A stretch of 64,000 bases of DNA from Nipponacmea schrenckii (lineage: Eukaryota; Mollusca; Gastropoda; Lottiidae): assembly GCA_030562195.1 (NCBI GenBank), contig CM060200.1:21615023-21679022 (forward strand), read 5' to 3'. How positions within the stretch are numbered: the first letter of the stretch is position 1; every line of letters begins with the position of its first letter. This document shows positions 50,236 to 64,000 of the stretch, piece by piece. A program made the position numbers and the translations under genes. The notes under the pieces are model-generated. The model searched no databases. It was given only the letters and a program-made list of their open reading frames with translations, and was not told the DNA's origin.

Positions 50236-52876
50236 TTACAAGCGCACTAGGAACTTTATTATTATTGTGTTTGTGCGCGATATACATTTCAACATTATTA
50301 TTAACATTATAGAGTATGCGGTAGAGTATGGAAGGGAGTATGTAAACGACCAAACTTTCACAAAAATGTGTACAATGATCGACTCTTACATTATATGGAC
50401 AATAACCAATTTAACTTTACTTACTAAAAGTACCGAGATACTTAGCCAATAGAAATTAAGACAGTAAGACGTGTGTTCAGACACTCTTCCTATTTGTTGT
50501 TACGTATGTAAATAGTCCATAAATAATTCAAAATGCCCAATTCTTTGAGAAATTGTCTTCAAACTACATTGTTAGAACTGTAGAAGAAATTATCTGGGGA
50601 AATAAATGAAGCAAGCATCAAAGATAACCTCTAAAATACATGGCGTTCTAATATGTCAACAAGTTCTCATTAATTCTCCACTTATTAGAGATAATTCGAG
50701 GTAGAAAATCTAAATCATGATACACCAATGTCTACGAAAATAATTGTTCCTGTTAAAGTAATTGATTACCAAGTGAAGCGGAATATTTGGCCGTTTCTGC
50801 AATCTCAATTTCACCGATCCGTTTCGGGTATCTGTATCACGTTGATTTGCCGCCTGTTTTTGATCAAATTCTAAATGGTGGTTCTCGTGAGAATCTTTTA
50901 GTCAGATTCTACAAATATATCAAATTCTAATAACAAAACCATGACAGTGTACACGTTTGATTTTGTCGAATGTTTGTTGGGAATTTAATCAAAGCCTAGT
51001 ATTTAATTTCTGGATTCATCAGAATCAGGCTAAAGATACCATAGGCGTCGGAAACAAGATTAAGATCAACTTTAATCTTGCGGATCCAGTCCGTGTGGTT
51101 TTGCAGATTTATAACCCACAAGCATATTTTAACAACCGTTAGGTTCTTCAAAGTTAACGTTAAAATCCATTATATATATATATATCCTGCACTTTGTAGG
51201 AAATAAAGCATCTTTAAGGGAACGGATGAACGGTCACCACCCTCTTGATAAACCCATTGGTAATCATTTCAACTCTAAATCTAAATGATATGAAGGTGAC
51301 TCCAATCGAGCAAGTGATCATGGAAGAAGAAATCAGCCCAAATCGTCAAGACTAAACAGAGACAGCTTTTGGATCAACTAACTACAAACAGTTTCTCCAT
51401 CTGGATTAAATATCCAATATGATTCGCAAATTATACCATTTGCATGCTAAGCCTTGGGTTGTAAAACGCTATTATTCAGAGTTGCAATATGTTTCCCAAC
51501 TATCTTTAATATAAAAAAAAAAACTGGTCGCAGCATACTATAAAAAAAATTGAAATCTTAGTGATCTCCTTGTCCACGGTAGATCAATGATCAAATTAAC
51601 TAGCTTTTATCGGTTGTCGTATTATTTAATCATTACCCTGTAAAACGTTTATATTTTTCAGAAATTCAGGCTGGCATTTTAACCTTCATGATTATTTGAT
51701 AATTAAATTTTAATTTGTAAGAGATAAAGAATCAGTATTTGCATATATTATTATATAATGATAATGATATATGGATTAGGGTGGTTGAAAGGTAACAAGT
51801 TACTTTTCAAAAGAAAGATCTGGCACAGGGTTAAAGTGGAGTTCATTATTTTTCAGGTTAACATGTTAAAATGAGAATACAAAGTACTTTTAAAATATAC
51901 CTAGAAGTCAGGAAATTTATCATTTTCTACACTGCCAATCTTCTCCAGAAGACGTGTAAGGGGGACTACAATTAAATTCACAATACATGATGTAGTATCA
52001 AATTTAAAATAGAGTCTTCAATTGTCTTCTTAGGTATATTAAGTCAGTCGAATGTATACGTGATCTTACATCAGAGAGGTTTTAGTCCAAATTGAGGGTC
52101 ATTTGTACTCATAATATTTAAAGATCGACCCTCAGACATTCTTAGCATAAGGGCATGAAATGACATTTTCTAAGCACTGATCTCAGAGGAATTAATTTTT
52201 TCCAAACACTGAGCTGATACGACGAATAGAACCGTTATATCTAATGCCAAGTAATTATAAAAACATACTGTTGGTTTATTTAGCTCGAATATTACACAAT
52301 ACAATACAATGTAACAATATTGATATATTCTTGCTCTCATGTCAGACTCTGGATTTGTTGGTTATTTACAAATAAAATTCGCGACAAGCTTTATTAAATG
52401 CACAAGTTACTATTTTAGGAGAGATGATAACGGACCACTTGCTTTGATCTCGTTAAAACATGCGGGTTTGTTATGCGCAGTAATGCTTCTATAAAAACTG
52501 GTCTGCGCAGGTCGTATATACATATATACCTCTTCGTCTGCCAAATTATGTGTTGTACATGAAAGCGGGAACTGTCAAAACTTCTTTTATTCATATAGAA
52601 GTGACATTTCCAGTTAAAACATACAACTAGGAAATAAATATGGATATTAAATACGTCTGATTATAAAAGGAATATTTGGGAACATCGTTATCAGAAGTGG
52701 ATCATGTAGAAAATGGTGACAGTGTGACACAAGTTCGAGGTCGATGACATGGTTTAGTGGAAGAAGAGTTTTAATGTATATCAGGATGTTAGGTGAAATT
52801 AATTGTCACCTGTGGTGTAAAAAATGTGTTTGATATCGAGATATAAGTAATACAGGTGGAATTTGCTCAGGTGAAA
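50236..52876. other. Intergenic upstream of the immunoglobulin-domain gene
   Basis: No exon recognised apart from a short TA microsatellite at about 51172-51184. The promoter of the gene starting at 52877 must lie near the right end. Confidence 0.4.
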
Positions 52877-55800
52877 ATGAAGATACATAAAATTATGATT
52901 ATAACAATGATCGGAGTACTTCTATTTACGGTGTCGTGTTACAGTGAAGAAAAGGGTAGGTAGAAGGAATTTATACAATATTAGGGTTGGTTCGATTACT
53001 CGTCCTATTGTAAATGATCTTATGAGTGGATAGGATATCTCTATTTAAAACATGTAGATGTGTAACTAAATAGAACAATGTATGACATGATAATCTTGAT
53101 AAAACATTTCTATTGGGTTATAGTTAAAAGACCTAGTTTAAATTTTATATAGTTTATAACTATTTAAAAGTATTTTGGGACACAGGTAAAACCTGTTAAC
53201 TCCTTATAAAGTTTCTAGATCAAAGACCCACAATATTGTGGATTGTGAGGTGTTTTAAGAAACAGTCTTAAACACTTTATCAATTAAAAATGTAGAGAAG
53301 TATTCAGTGTATTAAATCTTTAACAAGTTGAATGTTTAATGTGATAGATAGTAGAGACAGTGAAAAATGAGGTCAGGGAGCACTGTGTGACAGTAACTCT
53401 ACATAATCTAGCAGTAAAATTACACTTCTTTAATGTCAAATACAAATTTATCAAAGCCCAGACCTCACACCATGCACTTAGTGTGGTAGGGTGGGTATTA
53501 TTCGCTTGGGGACAAAACTTGTTCATTCACTTGTTGATTTACATTAAATATTGTATTGCTTCCGACTAACTTAGTTTTTTCTAAGTATTTGATTTTAAAA
53601 TTACCCTTTTTGAAGATTTCCGCTGATACCTGGCTTTTACAGGTACCATATTTGTCTAATTTACTTGGCTAAATAATTTTGAAGATGACTGTACATTTAC
53701 TGTACCATGGAAACAAAATTATAAATGTCGAAGTTAAGAAAAAGTAGTGGGTGGTAAAGCCTGGGGCAGTGTAGACTGTGTAATAATGTAGAATTTGAAT
53801 AAAGAAAATAGACCATACATGGTGAGAATGGTTCATGTTACAGTATTAAGGAATGTGGATCCTCTATAGAATACTTGGTCTATGATATTACCTTGTTTAT
53901 TAAAATTTTACTTTTTAATTGAACAACTGTATTTTCAACAAGTATACCCCACACAGATCTAGTAATAACCAAACTAAAACTTCAAAATTACTTATGATTA
54001 GACAATTTTTTGATTGAGGTTTCACAGGTTTCTCATGAACTGCTTTAGAAGTTTTATCATACTTCTGACAATGTCAGGTTTTTATAGTTAATGACATAAA
54101 GATTTGATTAAGCAGTCTGAAATCATAAGTTATCTTTTGGAAATTTATCCCTCATTTTCTTTCCTACAACCGGATTTGTTCAGAAGTGTGTTTTCATGAT
54201 TTTTTTTCTTCTAGTTTCCCTCCATTTTATTTATTTGTCGATAAGTACACTTGTTGATTATATTGAATCTTGATATTGACCAAGTTATCAAAAATTTGAT
54301 AAAAATAATACACATATATGCTACTAAATAATATGTATCTATTTCCGTCATTTTGTCAAATCTAAATTTAAAAATTCATGATCTACAAATATTGTCATTG
54401 TTTTTAAAAGGTTAAAACAAATATTCCCTTTACCTACATTCATGAAGGCAATTTTGAATTATTGAGAATTGTATTACCTTTTAGAATTGAAAATACTATT
54501 TTTGTTTTTTTTCAACAAAAATTATTATGTTGGTTAAGACTGGTACTTTCAGGCCATTTATTAATAGGTACACAGTTATTTAGTTATTAACAAAATATTA
54601 AGTAGAACTTAGAATTATAACAGCAGTGGGAAATGACAGTGGTCATGTAAAGCTGTCAAATTGTATCAGTAAAGAATCTTTAAATATAAATATAAGAATT
54701 AAACTTTGGTCTAAGTTGCATTATTAGTTATGAGACTTTGTCATTTATTTTATATGATCAATTGCTTTTACTTGCCAATAATGCTAATAAATGAATCTTT
54801 TAAGCTATATATCTACAAATATTGCAATGTAATATTAGAACCAGTTAACAGTAAATTCTGTGACTTCAACAGATGGATATGGGTTAAACCTCCATATTAA
54901 GCTATGCTGGTGATTTTTCTTTGCATTTAATGATACCCAATTAGCTTTTTCTGTAATTTAATCACTTTCAGAATAAATCATATTAGTTTGCTGTAGCCCC
55001 TTTAGTAATAGAATGCACTGTTCATGACAGGACATAAAATAGTATATACTGTTCTTTTATTATAATGATTACGTCATATATGAAACTTTAGTACAATAGC
55101 AATGATATATGCAGTGTTTTTATCATGAGGACCTGAAGGTTGGGTGTTTGAAGTGGACTTGTAAACTAATTATCATATCATCACCTTATCATAATGTAGA
55201 AATGTTTTCAACTTGATTAAGGCATACAGATACATAGATCACAATACATTCCTATCATCAACAGTGTCAGATTATGGCTGGATTCCTAGTTTATGATTGA
55301 TGAAGTCTGATATTACCATTTGTTTATTTTCAAAATAGATTTGATATTTAGTTGAATGTGTCTATTATCCACTGAAGTTTTAAATATATGCCTTTCTTTA
55401 AACATAGCAAAGCTGAAAACAGCACTCTTAACTTAAAAAATACGAGGAAAAACCTCAGAATCTCGTTGATGGATGATGGTGTAAATTTGAGATATTCGAA
55501 AAACAGCATAATGAGAAGTGCAAAGTCTTTATAATTAGTTTACTGCCATTCGATTCATTACTATGAAGTTTTGATTTTTATTGCCAATTTTTTAGTTTTC
55601 CACATCTCTGAAGCTCCAAAAATTGAACGTTGTTCATGAATTTTGATGAATTTTATCTATAATAACATTTCAATGATCGGTAATGATTATATTATTATAA
55701 TGACACAAGTCAGCAGTTATGAGGCAGAGTTATGAGAAATATTTAGTTTCAATTATTCAATTGTATGTATGAATGTTTGTTATATGTACATGATGATTGA

Positions 55801-58800
55801 AATCAGTGTTAAATTTATGATAATGATATGAGTGGGTTGGTCATTATCTACATGTATATTATCTGGATCTGGTTAATAGGTGATATAGACAGGGATTACA
55901 TGATTATTGACTAATATTCTTGATCTACATGATTAGTTATTTAGGTGAATACAATTATAGCAGATATAATACATGTACTCCACTCATTGTTGACCTTATT
56001 TTGGGATCATTTAAAGGGGGCTTATGGTTATGAAATTTAGATAGTGTAAGTTTAAAAAGATGCTGGAAATCGTCAAGGGACATTGGATTTCACACATAAA
56101 ACTGATAAATTTTTCCGTAGAAATGTATTTTGTCCCAAATGATGATACTGTCTCAATAGTTTGACAGCAATGCAATCTGTTAAGAACTTTTCAAAACTGC
56201 TTAAGTCAAGGTCAACATTCTTCAACTTATAGAAATATTGGTGAAATTCAAAAGGTCAACAGTATGCAAGATATGCCTTTGTTTCTTTTGAACTATCCCT
56301 GTAAATCTGTAGTGTGAATATGGCTTTTTATATATTCAATTTACAATATAGTCTAGTTACATTGTACAAATAGATAAAATAAAGTGGGATAGATAATAAG
56401 AAAATGACAAGTTTGTAATATTTTGAAAGATGTCAACTTGGTACATGGTTAATACATGATATGATACAAATTCCAGGTGTCATTTCAAATACTAAATTAC
56501 ATTTTATAAACATCTTTTAAAAACAAATTAATAATGTAACACCTGTACGATCCAAATATTATTTATCGTAACAAAATATTATTTACTATTCTATATCATC
56601 TATATAAATTTCTTCATGAAAAAAATGTATAAGATTTATATAAAGAAAATCATGGGTTGTGATTTCATGCCGAAGTTGTCTAAATTAATTTAGTGTGGAT
56701 ACCACCCATGACTAAATTGAATACATCTATTAATTATGACAAATTTAATTTCATGGTGGCTCAGAAAAGATTTTAATCAAAATATTTTATGTACTGAATT
56801 CTTTTAGCGTTAGTGTGCTTTATTGTTTGTAAGTTGTAAGAAAATTAACATTTAACTTTGAAATACAGGTGTTGCAAATTATGCTTTTGCAATATTCTTT
56901 AACTAATTTATAAACATATGTTGTTTCTCACGGGTTCAATCTCTAGCTGTTTTTTTTTATACTTGAAATTGTTTTATCAAGATAAAAGATAAATGTTCAT
57001 GGAATATCAAGAAGTTCAAAGAACACAAAATTAATGTTTTGATTTGACAAAGTTATTGTATTATGTAGAATATATATCATGTATCATGTTACGTATTTAA
57101 TCCTTTGAATGGATTAACATTCCCTACATATTTTACAATCGTCACCAGATTAACTTGTACCTGAATTATTGTGCTATAACACTTCATTTGATAAAGGTGG
57201 TAGTTGACTTTAATTTATGTGTATGCAATTCACATAGTTGTGATAACATTCACTAACTTTCTGACATATGCATAATGATATGCCAAATAAACATTATCAT
57301 TCATATTAACTCTTTAAAAAAGCATGTTAATAATGATATGCCAAATAAACATTATCATCCTTATAAACTCTTTAAAAACCATGTGAATAATGATATAAAC
57401 ATTATCATCCATTTAAACTCTTTAAAAAGCATGTGAATAATGATATGACAAATAAACATTATCCATATAAACCTTTAAAAAAAGCTTGTGCATAATGATA
57501 TGCCAAATAAACATTATCCATATAAACTTTTTAAAAAGCATGTGCATAATGATATGCCAAATAAACATTATCCATATAAACTCTTTAAAAAGCTTGTACA
57601 TAATGATATGACAAATAAACATTATCATCCTTATAAACTCTTTAAAAAGCTTGTGCATAATGATATGCCAAATAAACATTATCAGCCTTGTAAACCCTTA
57701 AAAAGCATGTGCATAATTATATGCCAAATAAACATTATCCATATAAACTCTTTAAAAAGCTTGTGCATAATGTGATATGCCAAATAAACATTACCAGCCA
57801 TGTAAACCCTTTAAAAAGCTTGTGCATAATGATATGCCAAATAAACATTATCCATATAAACTCTTTTAAAAGCATGTGCATAATGATATGCCAAATAAAC
57901 ATTATACTGTAATCTTTATAGACTCTTTAAAAAGCATGTGAATAATGATATGCCATATTAACATTATCAGCCACATAAACTCATTAAAATCATGTGCATA
58001 ATAATATGCCATCTAAACATTATCAGCCATGTAAACCCTTTAAAAAGCAAGTGCATAATGATATGCCAAATAAACATTATCCATATAAACTCTTTAAAAA
58101 GCTTGTACATAATGTGACATGCCAAAAACATTATCATCCATATAAAATCTTTTAAAAGCATGTGCATAATGATATGCCAAATAAACATTATCCATATCAA
58201 CTCTTTAAAAAGCATGTACATAATGATATGCCAAATAGGCATTAGCATCCATGGAAACTCTTAAAAGGCATGTGCTTTGAGTTTTCTCAAGCATACATGC
58301 TAGACCTTAATTAAAATTTTCGATCAGTTGTAGCATATTAACACTTTAAAGTGATATAATTCAGTTTGATAAGACAAATTCCTTACAGATTGAAACACAT
58401 CCTTTACCGTCATAAAGTGATTTTAGACAGATCCAACAATATTAGTCTAGTGTTTCTCAATCTTTGTAAGTTTTCATGTCTATATTAATGCAGACATTTA
58501 CATAGATGTCTTTACATCCTGACAAAAATTCCTTCAGGCCTTAAAGTAAATGTCAAGTTGAATTCTGTTTTCCTTCTGCTGTATATTTCAGAACAATTTC
58601 AGGGTATTATTCTTGCCTTATTTAATGAAAATAACAGAGATATTTTAGAGTTTAAGACCCACTATGTTTTATGACTCTGTATGTTAATTACTTCAGATTA
58701 TAATCATACTATCTAAGCCATTGAAATTCTAATAGATTATAGAAGGATCATTCTTCACCTATTTGATCATGATTTATGCATGGTTGACCTACATAACATG

Positions 58801-61681
58801 TAAATTAGCCATTTAAAAATATTTTTATTTTATTTTAGTTATCTCTTTTGGTAAACTTTACAGTAATTACAGACAATGACACATAATGACTGTTTTTAGA
58901 ATTATTCTTCCACATGTACCTTTAGCCTCATCTGTCAAAAACTAACAAAAAAAGTGCAATTTCAGACATCAAATTCCACTTTTTGATGGACTGAGTCCTA
59001 TAAGGTACATGGATGATTGGTAAATATTGTTAACATTCAATATTTAACCTCAAATTTGGGATTTATGAAGACTAAAGGGACATAACTCTTTCTGGTCTGA
59101 AATGTCAGCACCATATTAAGAATTGCAGTCAAATCATAATTTGAAGTGTTTTTTAAGTGATAATTTATCAATAAAGAACCTGTATTTAAATGAAATTAAA
59201 TTCATCTTAATAATTATCCGATCATCCGATAATTGTCAATATGTTAATTTCATGCACAACAGATAAATGAAATGATTCCAACTAAAAAACATTAATGCTT
59301 TACAGTAGAAAAAAAACTCTTATTTCAGTAATGATGACATGAACTAAATAAAAATCTATCAGTCGAGTTTAAAGTTATCAGCAGTTATAGAGATAATTTG
59401 AAATTGCATCTGACTAATAATATAATAACCTTTAATTCTAGATATTTGTTTATTAGATTAAGTTAGGACACCCACATGACTTCTGTGATATTTATATATT
59501 CACAGATGGCAATTTTTGTAAAATATAAAATCTGTGAACTTTCAGGAGTCGGCTTTTATTTTTATTACAAAAATTATCGGAAAATACTGAATTATTTTCA
59601 AAGGATAACAAAATATTATTAATATACTATTTTATTAATAAGTCACTGCTTTGATTATCACTTTACTCAAGATAATATAAAATTTTTGTGTGAAAAAAGT
59701 AGAATTAATGTAGGGCCCCGTTCCTAGAAAACTCTATAAATTACAGGTGCTTAAGCTTAAACTTCTACAACAGTCCTAAATATATTGATCAATCTCATTG
59801 GAATTTTTGCTTTATTCTGAGAGTCTAATACACAAGATATCCTAATATATTTGATGTCTCTTTTCAGGTTTACAAATAGTAAGGCCACCTAAAAGTGGAA
59901 TAGTGTTAAAGGGTCGTAGATTTTCTTTCAACTGTAAAGCCAAGGGAGATCCACCTGTCAAAATTAAATGGTTTAAAAATGGAGTTGAAATGAACAAGCA
60001 TGGCAGGAATAATGTTTACAGAATATCACCCAAATCTGGTCATCTGAGGTTTACTCAAGTCGATGTAATAGATAGAGGTACCTATAAATGTCGGGCTGAA
60101 AACAGAGTAGAATCAGTAGAATCTGAAGAAGTGACACTGGCTGTGCATGGTATGTATTTTGTATAAAACATTGTTCACCAGAGAGACATGAAAATTTAAA
60201 ACTCAAATTGTTATATCAATACTTAACAGATGGCAATCCAGTAGGTTACAAGATTCACAATGTACAAAATTGCATATCTAATGACTCCCAAAGTATCTGT
60301 TCAAGCTGATAGATCACATTGTCAAATGAGATATCTACCTCGCCGCTAATGATATTTATCATCTAGATATTTTGTTTATTTTAAAGAATTGTTGACTGCC
60401 ATTTTGTACGCTGTGAATCATGTAAACTACTGGAGCGCCATCTATCAATAGCGATGGCATCTTTACAATGGTCAATGTATTGTATTGTATATGGGATCTT
60501 TACAATGGTCAGTGTATTGTATTGTATATGGGATCTTTACAATGGTCAATGTTTTGTATTGTATATGGGATCTTTACAATGGTCAGTGTATTGTATTGTA
60601 TATGGTAGTTGTCAGTAATTTAGACCTTGTACAAGCTAAAATTTGATTCTTTTTTTTAGTATAGTTGTAATAAAAATTTGTAAATAAAGCTACACGTAAT
60701 TGGTAAAAATTTTTTAAACTTTTTTGTGTCCTTTTAAGTTTTATACCTTTATAATTGTAGCACCGGCTGAAATAGTGAAATGGACTGAAGATAAAGCAGT
60801 AGAATATGGTACTACTATTGTAATAAGATGTACTGTTGCTGGTATACCAACTCCTACATTAGAGTGGAAAAAAGGACAACAAGTGGTAATTGCACATATT
60901 ATTGAACAAGTTTTATAGGCCCCTTTTAAACAAGGCTGTGAAAAAGCATTCAGTTCTTGCCCAAGACGGTAAAATCAATTTGTCCGAGACCTGTCCTTCA
61001 AGTGAAGTGTAAATGGAAACCCATCTCAGTTTGGTTATCCTATCTGTGGAGTTCCTCTGTCCTTGTAGTCATCTGATGTAAACAGCAACAGTTGAGAAGG
61101 TTGCTTATCTTTTAGGCCCTGTATCCATTGGCTGTTCCCTTGTCTGATTTCAACAAATTTCAATAGATTTGATATATTTCTATGCAATATTGTATTGGTC
61201 AGCTGTAAAAGAATGGACAAGTTCATTTTGTATGTTCTGGTTACAAGGCCACATGTTCCATGTGCAAGGATACAAGCGATGGGAAAAGGCACATAGTATA
61301 ACAAAGTTTCATCATTGTCCTTGGCATGCTCAATATAGCAAGGGAACATGCCATAAAGAAACAGCCTATGGAAATGTACTTACATAACACTACTTTATGG
61401 AATTGAACCACCTCCTTAAGGCAAAAATTGACAGCTTTACCATAACCATAATTTTCCATTTGTTGAATGATGAATTGATTATTTAACTTTTTAGGTACAG
61501 AAAAAGATTCCAAGTAACTCTGAAAATGAAGATTATGTAAATATCAGAACACCACCAGTAGTAGAAGATGCATATACTATCAATGTAACAGAAGCTGCTA
61601 AATATGTTTGTGTGGCACATAATCATCCTCATGGTGGAATTACCACAGATTCCAAAACAACTCATGTTTATCTTTTAAGTG
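52877..61681 (+). CDS. Immunoglobulin-domain receptor, MuSK-like, 5' part (4 exons, gene continues)
   Basis: Exons 52877-52955, 59868-60149, 60761-60885 and 61495-61681 chain in phase (1, 1, 0, 1). Exon 1 encodes a signal peptide (MKIHKIMIITMIGVLLFTVS). Exon 2 is a whole I-set Ig domain: Cys in FNCKAKG, Trp in IKWFKNG, and the D.G.Y.C box DRGTYKCRAEN. Exons 3-4 are a second Ig domain: VIRCTVAGIPTPTLEWKKG, then AAKYVCVAHNHPHGG. This second domain resembles the third Ig domain of MuSK (LHCTATGIPVPTITW...LYTCIATNKHG from family knowledge), so a MuSK/ROR-type receptor tyrosine kinase is likely. The Frizzled-type domain, membrane span and kinase would lie beyond the right edge and cannot be confirmed. 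Other multi-Ig receptors remain possible. Intron 1 is 6.9 kb and holds a minisatellite. Confidence 0.85.
57240..58265. repeat. Minisatellite, about 54-58 bp unit, in intron 1 of the Ig-domain gene
   Basis: About 18 units built from GCATAATGATATGCCAAATA, AACATTATCCATATAAACTC and TTTAAAAAGCTTGT, with length variation from an optional ATC insertion. The open frames on both strands here are repeat translations. Confidence 0.93.
60461..60605. repeat. 37-bp tandem repeat, about 4 copies
   Basis: TTTACAATGGTCAGTGTATT and GTATTGTATATGGGATC repeat at 37 bases (GGGATCTTTAC at 60493 and 60530). Intron 2 of the Ig-domain gene. Confidence 0.92.
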
Positions 61682-64000
61682 GTAAGAGCAAATTAATTAC
61701 TGGGATTATTTTTTTTTTTAATCTGAATAAGACAAATGATTTTAGATTCTTTGAGTGATTGACACTGCTTATTCAAATGCCAGTCATTCCTGAAAGTTCA
61801 CATTACTAATGATAACATTTAGTAAATTGAATGCTTTTGTTCTATTCAGTGTCAAATGCATAACAGAGGTGTCAATTGCATTGAGAATTAATTCAAAAAC
61901 ATGTGTATTGATGTATGGCCCATGGTTAACTTGTTGGTAGAAAGGTTTGTTTTGATTTGTGTTTGGAAGTATCAAGTATCTCTGCTGTAGGATATTGTGT
62001 TAAATATGTATAAAACAATGTGTGGAATTGATATGGAGATATTTGACTGATATTTGAGTATGATTGAGAAATACTGATACACATTCCTTTAAATATCAAA
62101 TATACTCCTTGACATTGTTTAAGACATTGATCTTGTTAAACTAGAACAAGAACAGAAACATTAGAAAGTAAAAAAGATTTTCATATTAATATGAATACAG
62201 TTTGAGGTCTGTTAATTTCAAGCTTTTTTGCATTGTTGGTTTGTCTCGTGTACTAAAAGATTAAGATTGAGGATTGAAATGATATTGTGGGTCATGCACA
62301 AAGATTCCTGCTTACAGTAGTATTGAATTGTTCTTTTGAAACTTGTAGGGCCTACTAGGTAATAAACTTTTGTCATCAAATTGTCTGATGATAAAAACAT
62401 GCCTGGACTGTGGTCTGTTTATTGTATTATCTGATAAGAAGAGAGAGTAAATGTAAAGTATAAGACATAATTGTTCTCTACAGAATGACCAATCTCAGTT
62501 AACTTACATGTGAAACTGACCGTTAAATATAAAAAGAAGTTTATTACCCTACAATAAGTAATGGAGCATTTTATAGAGACAAGATCTGAAGGTTGATTAT
62601 AATAAATAATATATACAGTCTACAAGGTCAAATGCACGTCTGCTGAAAACTCTTGTTTTAACTGCAGGGATTTGTTTGTGGGCCTGACTACAAGCCAGTT
62701 TTGCAACCTTTAAAATATTTTTATTTCCTTTTAATGTGAAAAAAAAAGCAAATTCAATATTTTGTAAGTATATAACTTTGAGTGCCAAATTGACCTTTGC
62801 CAATACTTCTTAATATCCATTTACACAAATAAGAGAGAAATTGTCCTTGGAGTTTCATCAGGAACTCACAACTTTCAAAATCCTGGAAGTGGATGATGCC
62901 ATGCAGGTTGTTAACAGAAATACTGAATTACATAATTTCCTATCATCAAAAACATGTTTGAAAAAGAAAATCCATGTTAAGAATTTAAAAAAGACATCAC
63001 AGCAGTTGTATTAGAATTTTGTATATCTGTCTTCATCCCATGCTGTGTTCAGCTGCTGAATGTTTGATCTCTTATCTCACCCTTGATCTTGTTAAAGACC
63101 ACACCAATCCATATGGTACATATAATCTACCAATTGCATCATGATTCCATCTTTTTCTTCCTTCCTGATGAAGAGTTCTAGACACCTTGAAGACATCAGA
63201 CAATGAAGGTCTAGTAAAAGAGAGATTAAAGAAATTAGATAGATGAGTTGATAAGTAAATAGTTAAATTAAGCGTTGTATCTGTTGGTATGTGTTTGTTT
63301 TGATAATGTTAAAGATGAGATCTCAGTACCTGTCGAGATGTTATTATAACTCTACTAGTTTATTAATCACCAGTTCTGATCTTCTACTGTTGATATTTTA
63401 GTTACCAAACATACAAACTTCTTCAAGTTATAAATATTTTTCTTATTGCATTTAGAATAAATTTGTTCTTTTGTCAGGGTTGTGGAGATTTCAATATGTG
63501 TGTTTGGTCACAGGAAATTTCGTCACAAATGATTAGCCACATGCAAAGTAATAAATTAGTAATTATCAGTGACATTGAATATACCTTGAAACCAATTTTC
63601 CTTTGACTTGACCAATGTGCTTGTGACCAACTTTCATGTGGTGACTAAACAAGACCATATTACCACACCCTGAATAGATGAAACTGAATATCAAGTTACC
63701 ATTGCTTATCCTTATGCACATTTTTTGAAATATGATGACAATTCAAGGCAATTTCCTGGTTTACCCAATTTTTTTTTTATTAAAATAATATTAAGCAAAT
63801 TCCTTAAATATCTTGTCTCATCAATTTTCTTACACTTGAATAATTTTATTTGAAAAATGAAGATTTCCAATTACCGTACTGTAATACCCCATTTACACCA
63901 ATGTTTCCAAGCTAATAAAGATCTCAAACGTTTTCTAAAGAAACTCTATGAGAAAAAAGTAAATATTGATGTCTGTGTAAAAAAAAAAATAATTCCTATT
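61682..64000 (+). other. Intron 4 of the Ig-domain gene, no further exon seen
   Basis: The exon ending at 61681 has a gtaaga donor in phase 1, but no exon with matching phase and Ig, cysteine-rich or kinase motifs was recognised before the window ends. Confidence 0.5.

Noticed and set aside
53320..53569. Overlapping 68-69 codon frames on both strands in the receptor intron
   Set aside because: No conserved motif and no matching splice phases; chance frames.

Overview
The window reads as nuclear DNA of an invertebrate animal, most likely a lophotrochozoan such as a mollusc. That placement is inferred from AT-rich sequence, intron-rich genes with clean GT-AG splice sites, animal-specific gene families and a heavy load of DNA transposons. 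No operons, Shine-Dalgarno sites or CRISPR arrays were seen. The window contains one run of 500 N (32990-33489).

Host genes, left to right. (1) A CCDC17-like gene on the minus strand (167-19336, continuing past the left edge). It has an N-terminal zinc finger, coiled-coil exons, a very large disordered exon, and the CCDC17 C-terminal domain, which appears duplicated here. (2) MAGOH (21715-24781, minus), complete in five exons, a core protein of the exon junction complex. (3) A possible tiny gene facing away from MAGOH (24859-25110, plus). (4) WDR83/MORG1 (42571-49020, plus), complete in seven exons. (5) The 5' part of a secreted or membrane immunoglobulin-domain gene resembling MuSK-type receptors (52877-61681, plus, continuing past the right edge). 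For MAGOH and WDR83, splice phases close across every exon and the protein lengths (148 and 310 aa) fit the families.

Between and inside these genes lies dense mobile and repetitive DNA. Large palindromic (foldback) structures sit in introns of CCDC17 (8946-11204) and WDR83 (46914-48789). A TTAA-flanked Kolobok-like element sits in the last intron of MAGOH (21932-23537). From 26 to 41.5 kb the window is almost entirely accessory: a 72-bp minisatellite; a Crypton tyrosine-recombinase element with all visible catalytic motifs, broken by a later insertion; and three insertions of one repeat family (28876-30022, 31715-36226, 37946-40232), the last inside a 41-bp satellite array.

That three-copy family is the most interesting candidate. 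It ends in CTAG after a small hairpin, inserts without target duplication (shown by the Crypton empty site, between A and T), and varies between loci in the number of both a 48-bp 5' unit and a 1.1-kb 3' unit. This looks like a non-autonomous rolling-circle (Helitron-like) element, but no replication protein is visible, so the class is inference.
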